From: Mytilus californianus
Lineage: Eukaryota > Mollusca > Bivalvia > Mytilida > Mytilidae
Reading direction: 5' to 3'
Length of the DNA stretch: 64,000 nt
Assembly: GCF_021869535.1 (NCBI RefSeq)
Contig: NW_026262668.1
Span: 14,492,348-14,556,347 of the forward strand
Below the pieces are notes generated by a model that ran no database searches, was not told the DNA's origin, and saw only the letters and a program-made list of their open reading frames with translations. Positions 22,857 through 35,404 of the stretch are shown piece after piece; positions within the stretch are counted from its first letter, which is position 1, and each line of letters starts with the position of its first letter. The position numbers were made by a program, and so were the translations under genes.

Positions 22857-23044
22857 TACCCTGCCGAAGGACCTAAGATCAACCCCGGTTTCGGTAGGGA
22901 TTCGTGTTGCTCAGTCTTTAGTTTTTTGTGTTGGTTGTTTGTAAACTATTTGTCTTTTAATCGTTTTACTTTTCTTGCCACGTCGTTGTCAGTTTTCGAC
23001 TTATGAGTTTGAATATCCCGTTTGTATCTTTCGCCTCTATTTTA
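22857..23044 (+). repeat. Dispersed repeat family A, diverged copy
   Basis: It contains ctgccgaaggacctaagatc, gattcgtgttgctcagtctt and gacttatgagtttgaatatc. Confidence 0.8.
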
Positions 23045-23325
23045 TAGATTTGAACAATGTTACATATGAACGAATGCAGTCGTGGTTAAGTAGTATGTTT
23101 TTTTCGTCAGCATGATTAAAAGAATCTTTCCTTCAGTTTCACAAGTATTTTCTGTGTCCTTAGTGGCTTGCATTTCTACTCCAATTAATTCCGATCAGTA
23201 CTGACTTAATACAATGCTTTCCTTATTACAAATATAATGTAAATCTCTATTTCCTGCTAAAAGTGTTTTTATTCTCTAATATTGTTAAATATCTTCGAGA
23301 GGACACGTTTAATCGATGATCTTAC

Positions 23326-23403
23326 CTCATCGCCATCATGTTCACCAGTTTCTACTCGGAACCTTCCAGCTGTATTGGTTCCCTCTCCATCTTCAGAGTA
23401 TAA
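23326..23403 (-). CDS. GARNL3: GARNL3 exon 3: AGRFRVE
   Basis: This 78-bp, 26-codon exon lies between tattctcag/TTA and GATGAG/gtaaga and is phase 0 at both ends. It encodes LYSEDGEGTNTAGRFRVE then TGEHDGDE. It corresponds to the ISSDADG...AGRFRVENG part of GARNL3. Because it is symmetrical (0-0), it could be skipped without a frameshift. Confidence 0.92.
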
Positions 23404-23708
23404 CTGAGAATAAAATGTTAAATATTATTTAATTATGGAATTTATGGCAGAAACTATAAAAATAACATAAAAACAATTACACTATTAGCTCCTAAAGGTT
23501 CAAAATTCTTCAGTGTAATATGATGTTAAAACTAATTGTTTAAAGATATAAACAAATACAGCAATTCCTTGATTTGTAACATGTCATATCGCAATGACCA
23601 TGCAAAAAATGAGTAAATTCGGATTATCATGTTCACTCAATGATTTTTTATTGAATTTTGTACGATTAAAACCCCAAAATACACGAAATATAGTATATAT
23701 CCTAATTC

Positions 23709-24847
23709 AGAGCCTCTAAAAATGAAATTTGTTTTGCCTTTACCGAAATCAATAATAGGGACGTGGAAAAAACTTCATCAGACAAAATTCAAGCACAATC
23801 AACAATTGGGGAACATCACACACAAAAGACAATTGAAGAGATTCCTTTCTTAGAACATGTCTATAAATGTTCCGGACCATATGAGTATTTGGACCATACC
23901 CGTATTGTCATGATCATATGCGTATACTAATATGGTCAGACCATACGCGTATGGTCCGACCATATGAGTTTTATACTCGTTTGGTTATCAATGGGCCGGA
24001 CCATACGATTATTAAGACCATATAGATATTTTTCAAATACATTTTAACTTTCTTTGAAGGAGCACACAGCTCATTCTCCGATCCCAAACCGAAAGAAGTT
24101 ACTTACTGAATTGCTTTATCTTTACATATTGTCTGAATCTTGGTGTATCTGTTATCTTGCCTTCGCTAAAATCAATTTAAAAGGTTTTATCTTGTCGACC
24201 TTTTCGTCTGCAAGTGAAACCACAGACGTCTTGGGCATATAGATTTTTTTTCTTATTGTTTAAATTATCCTTTCACAAACGAAATTTCTCCTAACCTCAA
24301 CCTATTTTCATTTAATTATTGCGTTCATTCTCTATTCATACGATTTTTCTGTTATTGTAAGATCGTATAAATAGGAACAAGAACAGATTAACTTAAAACA
24401 TTTGAAATATTTAAAATATTTTGATTTAATAAAAACACCAAAATAAATTTAAAAACAGAAATGAAAGAGGATTTAATGGCCAATTCACTTTTTGTTCAAC
24501 AATTCATTTAGATATTTCTTAGAGTTATTTTAATAAGTCGACATATTGAATTTCGTACAAATGTAAGGACAAATCTATAATGATCATGTAAAAAAATGAG
24601 TTTACTATACTAGTAATTCTTACTTTTATGTAAAATTCACTTTATTTCATTACTCATTAACAATGATTATAATATGATTGAATAAGTAAAAATTTCATTT
24701 TTAGAGGCTCTTAATTTATGTGACACCTTTTCAACATTCATCGTGTTAATTAACGGGCCATACGCTTATGGTCGGACCATATGAGTATATAAGCTTATGG
24801 TCACGACCATACACGTATGGTCCATATACTCATATGGTCCGGAACAT
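23709..24847. mobile_element. MITE-like element with palindromic subterminal repeats
   Basis: Two pairs of exact inverted repeats are present. atgttccggaccatatgagt plus at (23867-23888) pairs with 24826-24847. agagcctctaaaaatgaaat plus tt (23709-23730) pairs with 24690-24711. Between and around them are many copies of the self-complementary motif accatacgcgtatggt and variants (23880-24030, 24760-24845). No coding capacity is seen. The two pairs are staggered rather than nested, so the true element ends are uncertain. Confidence 0.65.
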
Positions 24848-25916
24848 AAACATGTAGTATCTGCTGCTAATGAAATAATACCCTTTTTCTCTTAAATTAT
24901 ATCCCCACATCTACTTCTAAAAATATTCAAATGTATAATTGTATCACAAAAAGTTGTGGTAGGATCAGAAACAATACAATACGTATTACATGTCTTTGGT
25001 AGGACAAAACAAACTGTTGAGAAGGATTAAGATCTGCATTTATTGATACTGTAAAGTGTTAACAAGGTTAGCAAATGTTAACTCTCAAATAATACAAGAT
25101 GTGAAACTGCTACAAGAAACATTCCCAAGAAAAGTGTACGAGTATAAAGTGTAAAAACAACAAAGACCAAATGTAAATTATAACATTTGTTTACGTCATA
25201 CTTCAATTAGTATCCGCATGTTCTGACAATATTCTATGCATATGTTATACATGTTTGCCTGAGAGGTATTGTTTTGTGATTAAGATGCTGCATGTAATTA
25301 CAACGTAAATTTCAAATATTTACACGTGAATGAACTGACTGATTCCAAACGACCTTTGTCGATCTGCCTGCATTCTCCTTGTTGTGTAAATATACGGAAC
25401 CTAGATTTGGTACCACTATTTAGTTAAGTATTTATTATCAACATAAAATGAATCCAAAATTAAATTTGACTTTACATGATTTGGAGAAGAAAACAAAACA
25501 TCTGCTTTATTGCAATCAGAGTCCACAAATTTTTACGATACCTGAAACAGTTTTATGTACCATATGAGCAGTTCAAAAAATCATTTTCAAACCGTAATTT
25601 TCAAAACAAAATGTTGTAGCCTATAGTTCAATGACGCATAGCTTTAGTTCAATGTTTTCTGTTTGTGAACTTTGCAACGCGTAGAACAGACCAGTAATAT
25701 ATGTGCACATTTAAAACGCCAATCATGTTTTAACTATTAGAAACACATTATAATATATCATATGCTTATTTCAAGACTTGCACGGTTTAAATTTAAATGG
25801 TTAAAATGACTTTTATATACAGTTTTTTTAAATGAATATTAATGTTTGTCTTATTATAAGCCGCAAACTATGTTATTATTTCTTTGTCCCAGGGCAATAA
25901 GACCACCTTCAAGTAA
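24848..25916. other. Intron 2, no recognisable feature
   Basis: I see nothing beyond AT-rich sequence. Confidence 0.5.
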
Positions 25917-26052
25917 ACTCATCATAGATACCAGGCTTAAAGGATTGTACGCCAGACGCGCGTTTCGTCTACAAAAAACCATCAAATAAAGTACAAAGTT
26001 GATGAGCATTAGTGACGAAACATTCCCGAAAGGTTTTGTCAAATACAGCTAG
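25917..26052 (+). repeat. Dispersed repeat family E
   Basis: It holds ctcatcatagataccaggct, gccagacgcgcgtttcgtct and aaacattcccgaaaggtttt. The same order recurs at 27567-27738, and a scrap lies at 6273-6345. I associate this motif with mussel genomes. Confidence 0.8.
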
Positions 26053-26879
26053 AGTAATCTATTTTCTAAAGTTCAAAATCCAAGATGCTTTCTGAGCTAG
26101 TGAAACGTAATCAAAGTGTATCTAAAATAAAGTCTTTCTAAGTTTTTAGATAAATAGCTTGCCGAGCCAGACTCAGGGTGCGCAAGTGCTCAGTGGATAA
26201 TTGCAAACAAAAATTCATACTAATACGATACTGCACCATAGGTTAATTTACCATACCCATAGTGCAAAAAACATTCTTGTTGTGTAAATAACATTAACGG
26301 TACCATTTTGACTGCACCAGACAAGAATAAAACTCTTTTCTGCAAATAATTAGTACATTTTTCAAATAGATTTTATTTAATTCAAAGTTATTATCAACCC
26401 TCTGAATCAAAACACCATATAAAACAAAAACAAAATGAATAAAACATAAAGGAATTCTATATAAAGAAACAACATGATGAAATCGATTCCCTCTAGCCTG
26501 TTAATAGTTTATTTCTTTCTTCATTAAGAATTTTAAACAAATCAACAGGAATCTAAGACAATTATCTAAAAACGGAAAGTCGTGTAGTTACTTATAATCA
26601 TCCAAGTAAATGTAATGTCCGAAACCCACTGTTCACAATATACAAATCTCTACAGTATTTCTTAAAAATTACTTAATTTTCTGTATTTGCAGAATTTCAA
26701 AGACAAAGTAAGCCTAGTTCTCTCCGAACACGAAATAATATTGATTACTATTATGTAAAGGGAATAATATATTGTTATCAGCAACCTATTTCTTATTTTG
26801 CATTTGGTATTCACAAGTCCTTATCAAGCTTAATTTAAAGATATACAAAATAGTTGGTTGCATTAAGCCTACTTTAAGT
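26053..26879. other. Intron 2, no recognisable feature
   Basis: I see nothing supportable in this stretch. Confidence 0.5.
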
Positions 26880-27240
26880 AGTTTCTTCATTTACTAGCAC
26901 TTGGTCGATACCACTGCTGGTAAACTGTTAGCTTCCGCGAGTATCACAGCTCAGGAATGAGTGCTTCGGTACTGAAATGAATTATAACATACATTTCAAA
27001 AAATCCCTGTAGATAAATTAAGAATTATAAAGAAACTAAGGTTCAAACTACCTCAGCCAAAGTTGAACTTAGATGAATTTGGAGGTTTTTTTTTAGGTCC
27101 CGTTTGGTGATATCGCTCCTCACGTTTCTATTTATTTATATATCCCAGACATTCACATGTTAGTGTTTGAGCATTCCTATGATGAAAGTTGATAAACCAA
27201 AAGCGCTTCGGACGCCCGAAAATTGATAAGTGTTATTTCA
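26880..27240 (+). repeat. Dispersed repeat family D, longer copy
   Basis: It contains gagtgcttcggtactg near 26960, then the aggtcccgtttggtgatatc block and aaagcgcttcggacgc. Order and spacing resemble 62660-62965. Confidence 0.65.
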
Positions 27241-27566
27241 TACAATTGCGCGCCTGATTGCATTATCATTTTGGTCGTCAGAGTGTTCATTTTTGTTCTC
27301 TCCAAAATATATTGTACCGCATCAAACGACATATCAGGGGTACAACTTAATTCGCAGGTTGTACATGTACATGTAACTGCAACGACCACATCGACTGTGA
27401 GTTAATAGATTACTCAAAATTCAAATTCACTATGAATAAACTACGTTAAATTTTGCGTTCCAAATGGTCAAAACTCATATATTTTTTTTATTTAGAAAAC
27501 GCAGACCTTTTTTTCATTGGTGGTATTAGTGATGCAAATAATGACTTTTTCGATCTAATTAAATAA

Positions 27567-27738
27567 CCTCATCATAGATACAAGGCATAAATTATAGTAT
27601 GCAAGAAGCGTGTTTCGACTACAAAAGACTCATAAGAGACGCTCGAATAAAAATATAGAAAATGCCAAATAAAGTACGAAATGAAAGAACATTGAGGAAA
27701 AACATTCCGAAAGGTAGTCAAGTTAACACTGTAATGCA
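27567..27738 (+). repeat. Dispersed repeat family E, second copy
   Basis: It holds ctcatcatagatacaaggca, gaagcgtgtttcgactacaa, aagactcataagagacgctc and aaaacattccgaaaggtagt. Confidence 0.8.
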
Positions 27739-27767
27739 TTTCTATACGACTGTCATACAAGTGTGAG

Positions 27768-27930
27768 GTCTAGCTAGCTATAAAACCAGGTTTAATCCTA
27801 GACAGGTATATGCAGTGGTTTTCTGTTCGTTTGATGAGTTTGAGCTTTTGATTTTGCCATTTGATTAAGGACTTTCCGTTTTAAATTTTCTTGAAGTTCG
27901 GTATTTTTGTTTTTTACTTTTGTCATATTG
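27768..27930 (+). repeat. Dispersed repeat family F
   Basis: It runs from tagctagctataaaaccagg through gttcgtttgatgagtttgag to ggactttccgttttaaattt and ttgaagttcggtatttttg. It is the reverse complement of 2248-2445. Confidence 0.75.
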
Positions 27931-28426
27931 GGGCCTTCTATACCTGGCTCAATTGTATTAGTTTTGATCACTATTTAATTCCGTAAGGGGACCTTTACCA
28001 AATACACTGATTACCCTTAACAAGAATAACTGGCATCCAATGAATTGTTCTCTTCAAAACTCTGAAACAAACTTACCTTCTAGGAATATATTTAGGTGTA
28101 CAGTTTATTGATATGTTTTATCATATATTGCTATTGGTTTGTCAATATCTGATTCTATTGTTGGGAAGAATTAAGCGTTGGGCAACGTTTCATATTATTT
28201 TATTTTCAGACTTTTGATCTCGAGAAAACCTTGTGAATATTATTTTTTAGAAAACACGTATCTGCGAACTGAAATCAAAATCATAGATATTCTCACTACC
28301 AATGTATCAGCACATCATCTAATGAACTATCAATCGCTCCGTTTACTTCCATGTTACAAGCTAGTGCTGTAGTACTGGTATTTTTTAAATGAATCAAACT
28401 GTCTTTGTTTTTCAATATAAAAGTCA

Positions 28427-28560
28427 GAAATTGTGGTATGATTGTCTATGAGATAACTTTCTACCAGAGATCAAATGGCATAGAAGTTAGCATCTATAGG
28501 TCACCGTATGGCCTTCAAAAATGAGCAGAACTCAAACCACATAGTAAGTTAAAACATGAC
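28427..28560 (+). repeat. Dispersed repeat family B, diverged copy
   Basis: It contains aattgtggtatgattgtcta, caaatggcatagaagttagc and ataggtcaccgtatggcctt. Confidence 0.75.
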
Positions 28561-28771
28561 AAATGTAAAACAAGTTCATTATTCGTGTAAATATAAAAAT
28601 ATGAAGATCATTATTTGACATTGTGAAAAATCCACATCCCAAAGTAAGCTACTAAAAGCCCTAACATGACAAAATGTACAACAATCAAATGTTTTGGAAT
28701 CGAAACATTTGACCCCAATGAACCATGTAAAGATCGTTTCAGAAACACGTGTCGTATGCACGGGAGTTGGT

Positions 28772-29092
28772 ATCACAGTGACCACAATTCTAATACGTGA
28801 TAGATACACTGTAACCATAGTTCTCTAACGTAATACACAGTGACCACAATTCTAATACGTGATAGATACACTGTAACCATATTTCTCTAACGTCATACAC
28901 AGTGACTACAATTCTAATACGTGATAGATACACTGTCACTATATTTCTCTGACGTCATACACAGTGACTACAATTCTAATACGTGATAGATACACTGTCA
29001 CCATATTTTTCTAGTGTAATACACAGTGACCACAATTTTAATACGTGATAGATACACTGTAACCATATTTCTCTAACGTAATACACAGTAAT
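28772..29092. repeat. Minisatellite, 62-bp unit, about five copies
   Basis: Units read atacacagtgactacaattc then taatacgtgatagatacact and gtcaccatatttctctaacg. Copies are over 90% alike by eye, suggesting recent expansion. Confidence 0.9.
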
Positions 29093-29885
29093 CATAATTC
29101 CCTTTGCTATAATTCTTTTATTATCTAAAAATTTCATCTGAATAGGAATATCTTGAAATATGATCCTACGCAATTAGCATGCTTAAAGAATAATCCATAT
29201 TAAAATTTACATGCACCCAACTACATGATGCAGCTAAATGAAATGTAAATGCTGTATCTAATTATAATGCATAATGGCAATTACAAAAAAAACCCTAATA
29301 GTTTAATAATCAACAAAGAAAACTCAGGAACTGCACCTATAGGATTTTCTTTGCCAACTTTGAGGATAATTTGTTGATTAGTTGAGTAAATGGGTGGTTA
29401 TAGCAAAACCTTAGAATTAGAAGATGAAATATCTTATGACATCAGAGTATATCTATAAGCTAAAAAAAACTGATAGGATATGAAAGTCCCTATTGTGGAA
29501 TGAGTCATAAATCTTTTATATCGGATTACAAACAAACATGAAGGTTAGGTAGACAGTTACCTTACATAAATCACTATATGTCTTACAGTGTAATGGTCAA
29601 TTTTTACTGTTGAAATCTATTAGTTCGGTTTATAGATAATGTCAACAAACATTATATCTAATCAAACTTAGACCTGTTGACAAATTATGCGGGGGACATT
29701 CTAATTGCTTCAGGCTTTTCCTAATCTCAAATGAATTAGATGAACAAACTAATATTTTATATATAATGACAAATTCAACATGGAAATGTCCGTTTTTATA
29801 AATTGTAGTAGTGACTTATTATTGAACTGAGAAAACCCGTTGAGAAAAAACTGATATATATGAGAGAAGTTTATTATCGGATCGT
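29093..29885. other. Intron 2, no recognisable feature
   Basis: I see nothing supportable between the two minisatellites. Confidence 0.5.
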
Positions 29886-30676
29886 GCAAATGATACCACT
29901 ACTGCAAATTATAACAATTGATACCACTGCTGTAAATAATAACAAATGATACCACTGCTGTAAATTATAACAATTGATACCACTGCTGTTAAATATAACA
30001 AATGATAACATGCTGTAAATTATAACAAATGATACCACTGATGTAAGTTATTACAAATGATACCACTGCTGTAAATTATAACAAATGATACCACTGCTGC
30101 AAATTATAACAAATGATACCACTGCTGTTAATTATAACAAATATTGCCACTGCTGTAAATTATAACAAATGATACCACTTCTGTAGATTATAGCAAATGA
30201 TACCACTGCTGTAAATTATAACAAATATTACCACTGCTGTAGATTATAGCAAATGATACCACTGCTGTTAATTATAACAAATGATATCACTGCTGTAAAT
30301 TATAACAAATGATACCACTGCTGTAAATTATAACAAATGATACCACTGCTGTTAATTATAACAAATGATACCACTGCTGTAAATTATAACAAATGATACC
30401 ACTGCTGTAAATTATAACAAATGATACCACTGCTGTAGATTATAGCAAATGATACCACTGCAGTAAATTATAACAAATGATACCACTGCTGTTAATTATA
30501 ACAAATGGCACCACTGCTGTTAATTATAACAAATGATACCACTGCTGTAAATTATAACAAATGATACCACTGCTGTAAATTATAACAAATGATACCACTG
30601 CTGTAAATTATAACAAAAGATACCACTGCTGTAAATTATAACAAATGATACCATTAATGTAAATTATAACAAATCA
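29886..30676. repeat. Minisatellite, 28-bp unit, about 28 copies
   Basis: The consensus is aaatgataccactgctgtaa then attataac. Variants change gtaaat to gttaat or gtagat, and these variants recur at intervals, hinting at higher-order duplication. It is highly homogeneous. Confidence 0.93.
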
Positions 30677-31777
30677 GACACAAGTAGTCATTAATGAATC
30701 ACAACACAATGAGGAAGTAACTGATTAAACTATTTTGATACATTTAATTGAAAAAATAAAAAAAGTTTCCAGTTAGTTTTGCGTGCCTTAAATTTCCATT
30801 ACAGTAATTCAATCATTTTAAATCATTCGATAGATCAGAGTTTTGCCACCAGACAGGGCCTGTTCAAATTAGATGAATAAGTAAAAAAACTCAGGGTTTT
30901 ATTAACGCAAAAAACAAGTTTCCTATAACCAAAATATATATAAAAAAAACAGATGCTTTAAGCATTTATGAAGTTTTACAAAGATGTATGTAATGAAGCA
31001 ATTCCATTTAATTATAAGGATCTGTTCAAATTCATTCAGCTCAAGTGGAAGAGGATTTGCGTCGAAAAACTTCACCGTATGCTGCAATAGTGAAGTCCAT
31101 GTTTTGCTACTCTACACTCTAAACATCAATCTGATCAAAAAGTAAAGATAGGTGGACACGACTACACATGACGTGAGATTATTCGTTAATTCTCATCAAA
31201 GTGTGATTGTTCTGATTTACTCTCCAGACTAAAGATTTCCAATAAATTGACATTACTCGTTATAAGCAAACTATATGAATTTAACTTGACCTAATGGTTT
31301 TAGCATGATGAAAAAGGTCATTAACTGCATGATTTTAATTCTTCTTTGAATCCACACTGTATTCTATCAATTATTTAATTTATTTGATAATCAACCAAGT
31401 CTGCTATTCTTTATCTTCATATATTTCCTTATAAATATTGGGTTATTTCTGTGACAACAACATTTTAAGGAGAAAAATAATCCAGCTACTTGTAATACAC
31501 TGAACCGTTCATTAGGCATTCACTTGACATACAGCATTAAGTTTTCCAAATTGTGTTGATATTGAAAACTACTATAATCAAAACAAAAGTTAATCTGAAA
31601 ATCTAAAACTAATGGAATTTGAAGCTCAATGTTAATCATACTCATATTTTTTGTATAAATCATGAACCCAAACACATTTTAATGTGAAAGGTGTGCGCGT
31701 CGTAATTACAATCCCGTCTCCCTTTCCCCGAAATGACCTACCTAATTAGACTTATCACCGGGTTTGTACTAACATGA
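30677..31777. other. Intron 2, no recognisable feature
   Basis: I see nothing supportable. Confidence 0.5.
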
Positions 31778-32005
31778 TCAACACGACGGGTGCCATATGT
31801 GGAGCAGGATCTGCTTAACCTTCCGGAACACCTGAGATCACCACCGGTATTTGGTGGGGTTCGTGTTGCTTAGTCTTTGGTTTTCTATGTTGTGTTTTGT
31901 GAACTGTTGTTTGTCTGTTTGTCTATTTTTTTAGCCATGGCGTTGTCAGTTTATTTTCGACTTATGAGTTTGATTGTCCTTTTGGTATCTTTGTCCTCTC
32001 TTTTT
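31778..32005 (+). repeat. Dispersed repeat family A
   Basis: It has the full family order: acacgacgggtgccatatgt, cttccggaacacctgagatc, tggtggggttcgtgttgctt, agccatggcgttgtcagttt. Confidence 0.85.
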
Positions 32006-33068
32006 CTTGGCATGTTTCTGTTAACTTTTTTTCAAGAAACTATTGCCAGGGATAGGGATGCAGATTGATGCATTTATCAGATTCAGATTTTTTTATGTTA
32101 TTTTCCATTTATATCTTTTTCAATCGAATGATAAAACATGCATCTTAAAAGTCAAAATATATTTACATCTAACCAAATCAGTTGTAATGTGTCTTCTAGC
32201 AACCAAACGACATAGGGAACCAACAAATATCTTGACAGGTGTCGTAAATAAAAAAGATAGTAATTTGTCTAAGAATGTGTCAAGCTCTAAATCATCCATA
32301 GTCTATAAATGTTAGGTATAAATCAAACAGAAACATGGAATCAAATATCTGCCTTCAACACCAAATTTTTTAAATAATAAAATCATATGAAATAAGACAA
32401 TACATTGACAAGGTTCCATTCTTTCATTATAAAAACAGACAATATTAGGGCAAAGAGACCGAAGAAATGTGAGGCACCGACCATTCATCATTTGTGTGTT
32501 GCGGGGAGGGTCAACCAGTTCTTTTTACAGACTGTAATCAAGAGCATTTATTAAATAAATGGTTTTTTTTAATTTATTCCACTTCCATTTAAAACATTTT
32601 TTTTCTCAATCTAATTGGAATCACTCACATGCGAAATATGAATGGTTAGTGTCCAATTTGATTTTGGTATGTTTCCCCATTGACGCATATCCGACCTCTC
32701 CGTTAATGCATATGTCAGGCAATCAAGTGCATTACTTACTTCTTATAGATCTCTCTAGACCAATTTAACGGTGTTTACTACTTTAGTATTCACAATTCTC
32801 TAATTCTTCGTCAATTTATCCCTTTCTGCACCCATTGTATAAACAAAATTTAATCAACGTGTGGTTCGTTTGATCTCAGTTCTTCATTGGTTAAAGTCCG
32901 ATTATGACGTCGAATTTTCTTGCTTTCCTCTGAATTTCCTATTGTGACGGCATGAAAAAAGGCGACCATGCCTGATGACGTCACATAGAAAGAACACATC
33001 TTTTTGCAGATCATTCGAAAAGAAGGAATAAATTTGCCTGCGTATTGTTTGAAAATCATTAGAGAAAC
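32006..33068. other. Intron 2, no recognisable feature
   Basis: Only short, unsupported reading frames are seen here. Confidence 0.5.
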
Positions 33069-33231
33069 AGATTCCACCACCAAATCTCGTGTAATACGAT
33101 ATTTATCCACTCTCGACAGTTAAATTTTAAATATTTAAAACGCTCGGCGAGCCTCGCGTTTTAAATTTGAAAATTTAACTGTCTCGAGTGGATAAATATC
33201 GTATCACACTCGATGCAGTGGTAGAATCTAT
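33069..33231. repeat. Foldback MITE-like element (163 bp)
   Basis: The outer part agattccaccacc / ggtggtagaatct-like and the inner arm acgatatttatccact / agtggataaatatcgt are inverted repeats that continue through acagttaaattt / aaatttaactgt to the GC-rich apex cgctcggcgagcctcgcg. The whole segment folds on itself. No coding potential is seen. Confidence 0.75.
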
Positions 33232-33744
33232 ATTTATCTATTATATAATGTTACATCCTGTATACATATTCTTTATCAATGGTTGTCCCTTTTGAGGATT
33301 GCTCAATTACACGTATTTGGCCATTTTTGTAATGTCGATAAATGTTAGTTTAATGGCTTAGGGAATTGTCAGCTATGTTCGTTTTGCAGATAAATATAAC
33401 GTAGCTTTTGTCGATATGAGATAACCGGATGTTTGCATTGTTGCTAAGAGAGTATATGGGAGGACAATCTCTATTCCGTGCATCTACAATTACCATGTTT
33501 GACAACAGTTGTAGGCTTCGATAAGGCCCTACCAAATATCATTTTTATAGAGTTGGAAGCAATTTGCTGTTCACACAGCTTTTCAGTGTTTTTGAGAATC
33601 TAAAGACAGAATTACATAATCTCTATCAAAACCCGAAGATAAACTCCAAGTTTGTCTTTTAGTGGAACCGGTTGTTCTGATGATGGTAAGTAAAAATCTG
33701 ACGGTAAATTTGATCTAGAGATTAGGAGTGGGGAACGCTTGTAG

Positions 33745-33835
33745 TCATGACAAATTCAATGGTCAATTGCGACACAGATATTCCATAACGATCAACCAAA
33801 TCGTATTGATGTCTATAAAACTTTCTAAAAGTTCA
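33745..33835 (-). pseudogene. Degenerate Penelope-like RT 3' end
   Basis: One minus-strand frame reads LVDRYGISVSQLTIE, matching LVDRYGITVSQM at the C-terminus of the larger element at 34227-35404. The remainder is decayed. Confidence 0.65.
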
Positions 33836-33925
33836 TTCGCTAATTGATTTTTTTTAAATATGTTCATTCTAAGTATGCCACTTTTTAAGTCATGTCAAGT
33901 CCTTTCCTATAATTAAAGGCAACTA

Positions 33926-34160
33926 TAAAAGAGGGGCGAAAGATACCAGAGGGACAGTCAAACTCATAGATCGAAAACAAACTGACAACGCCATGGCCAA
34001 AAATAAAAAGACCAACAGACAAATAATAGTACAGATGACACAACATAGAAAACCAAAAACTAAGCAACACGAACCCCACCAAAAACTGGGGGTGATCTCA
34101 GGTGCTCCGGAAGGGTAAGCAGATCCTGCTCCACATGTGGCACCCGCCGTGTTGCTTATG
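33926..34160 (-). repeat. Dispersed repeat family A, reverse copy
   Basis: It runs from aaagaggggcgaaagatacc through acgccatggccaaaaataaa and gatctcaggtgctccggaag to tggcacccgccgtgttgctt. It sits just beyond the 3' end of the reverse transcriptase gene. Confidence 0.85.
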
Positions 34161-34226
34161 TTGTTACAAATCCGGTAAATAGTCTAATTCGGTAAGTCAC
34201 ATTCGTGAAAAGGGAGGGTATTGTAG

Positions 34227-35404
34227 TTACGACATAAGGAACATATCCGATATCATCTGTGAAACGGTTATTCCATAACGGTCAACCAACTCGTGATGGC
34301 GTCCGTAAAATTTACGAAGGGATGACTTCAACTTCACCATTTGGAACTCTTGGTTTAATAGCTTCCTTGTGAGCAGCAATCCTCTATCAAGGAAATCATG
34401 ATAGGAAACACAAGCCCGGGAATATCGTATCAATTGGGAGATATATACTCCGTATGCAGGCGCTGCTTGAATGTTGCTACATAGAAATGGAAAGTTCACA
34501 ATTGGGAAGCCGAAATCATCTCTTTTGTCGTAAATTTTTGTTTTCAACCGACCCTCATTGTCAATTTCTAGATGTAAGTTAAGATATGAGGCAGACTTAA
34601 CTGTATCTGTAGTATCCTTTATCTCTAGTTCGATGGGATAGATTCGTTCAACATAGTCACCAAATTTTGTATTATTTAGTGAGAGAACATCATCTATATA
34701 GCGGAACGTAGAGTTAAAGGATATTGCTAACTTCTTATCTTTTTTCCTAAGAAGTTCCTGTATGAAGTCAGCCTCATAATAATAAAGAAACAAGTCGGCA
34801 AGAAGAGGGGCACAATTGGTTCCCATTGGAATCCCGACAGTCTGTTGAAAACACGTCCTCCAAACGTAACAAATATGTTGTCAATCAAGAAATCAAGCAT
34901 CTTGATAATGTCAGTTTCAGAGAATTTTTTGTTTGAATCAGAGTGATTCTTTACAAAGTAGGATTTATCCCTGCCCAAGACAAGATACTTGTATCTACGT
35001 TCGCCATTCTTTTGAATGAAACAAAGTAATACCAACTCTTTCAATTTGTCTTTTAGTTTGGAATGGGGAATACTTGTGTAAAGTGTAGAAAAGTCAAATG
35101 TTTTAATACTATTGCAAGATGAGAGAGTCTTAGATTGTATGTACTCTAAAAGATCTTTGGAATTTTTAAGTATCCACATCTGATTCACGCCACCTCTAGA
35201 ATAGGCAGGTTCACAATAACTTTGGAGCCCGGCTTTGATTGCTGATAAAATAGATGTTAATAATTTAGAAAGAGGTTTCGTGGAGCACTTGGAAGACCCA
35301 GCAATATAAGTTAAGGATGTTCGCTCCTCTTGTTTTTGAATTTTTACCAGATATTCGGAATCCTCTGGCTTTATCCATGAAGTGCCATTAAAAATTGTGC
35401 CCAC
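34227..35404 (-). pseudogene. Penelope-like reverse transcriptase, one frameshift
   Basis: This is a retroelement polymerase gene in two overlapping minus-strand frames (35404-34727 and 34826-34227) that read as one protein of about 390 residues broken near 34847-34851, where an A run appears one base short. The first frame carries FDFSTLYTSIPHSKL, whose Asp is a catalytic-motif residue. The second begins PMGTNCAPLLADLF and has FRYIDDVLSLNN, the YIDD catalytic motif, and ends SQMISDMFLMS. The combination FSTLYTSIP plus GTNCAPLLADLFL plus YIDD is typical of Penelope-like element reverse transcriptases. No GIY-YIG endonuclease is visible. Apart from the frameshift the frames are open, so this is a young copy that cannot currently make the full protein. 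It lies antisense-neutral in the same orientation as the host gene, within its 22-kb intron 2. Confidence 0.8.

Noticed and set aside
22293..22882. Minus-strand frames rich in QVSVTICQGL
   Set aside because: Translation of the 40-bp minisatellite.
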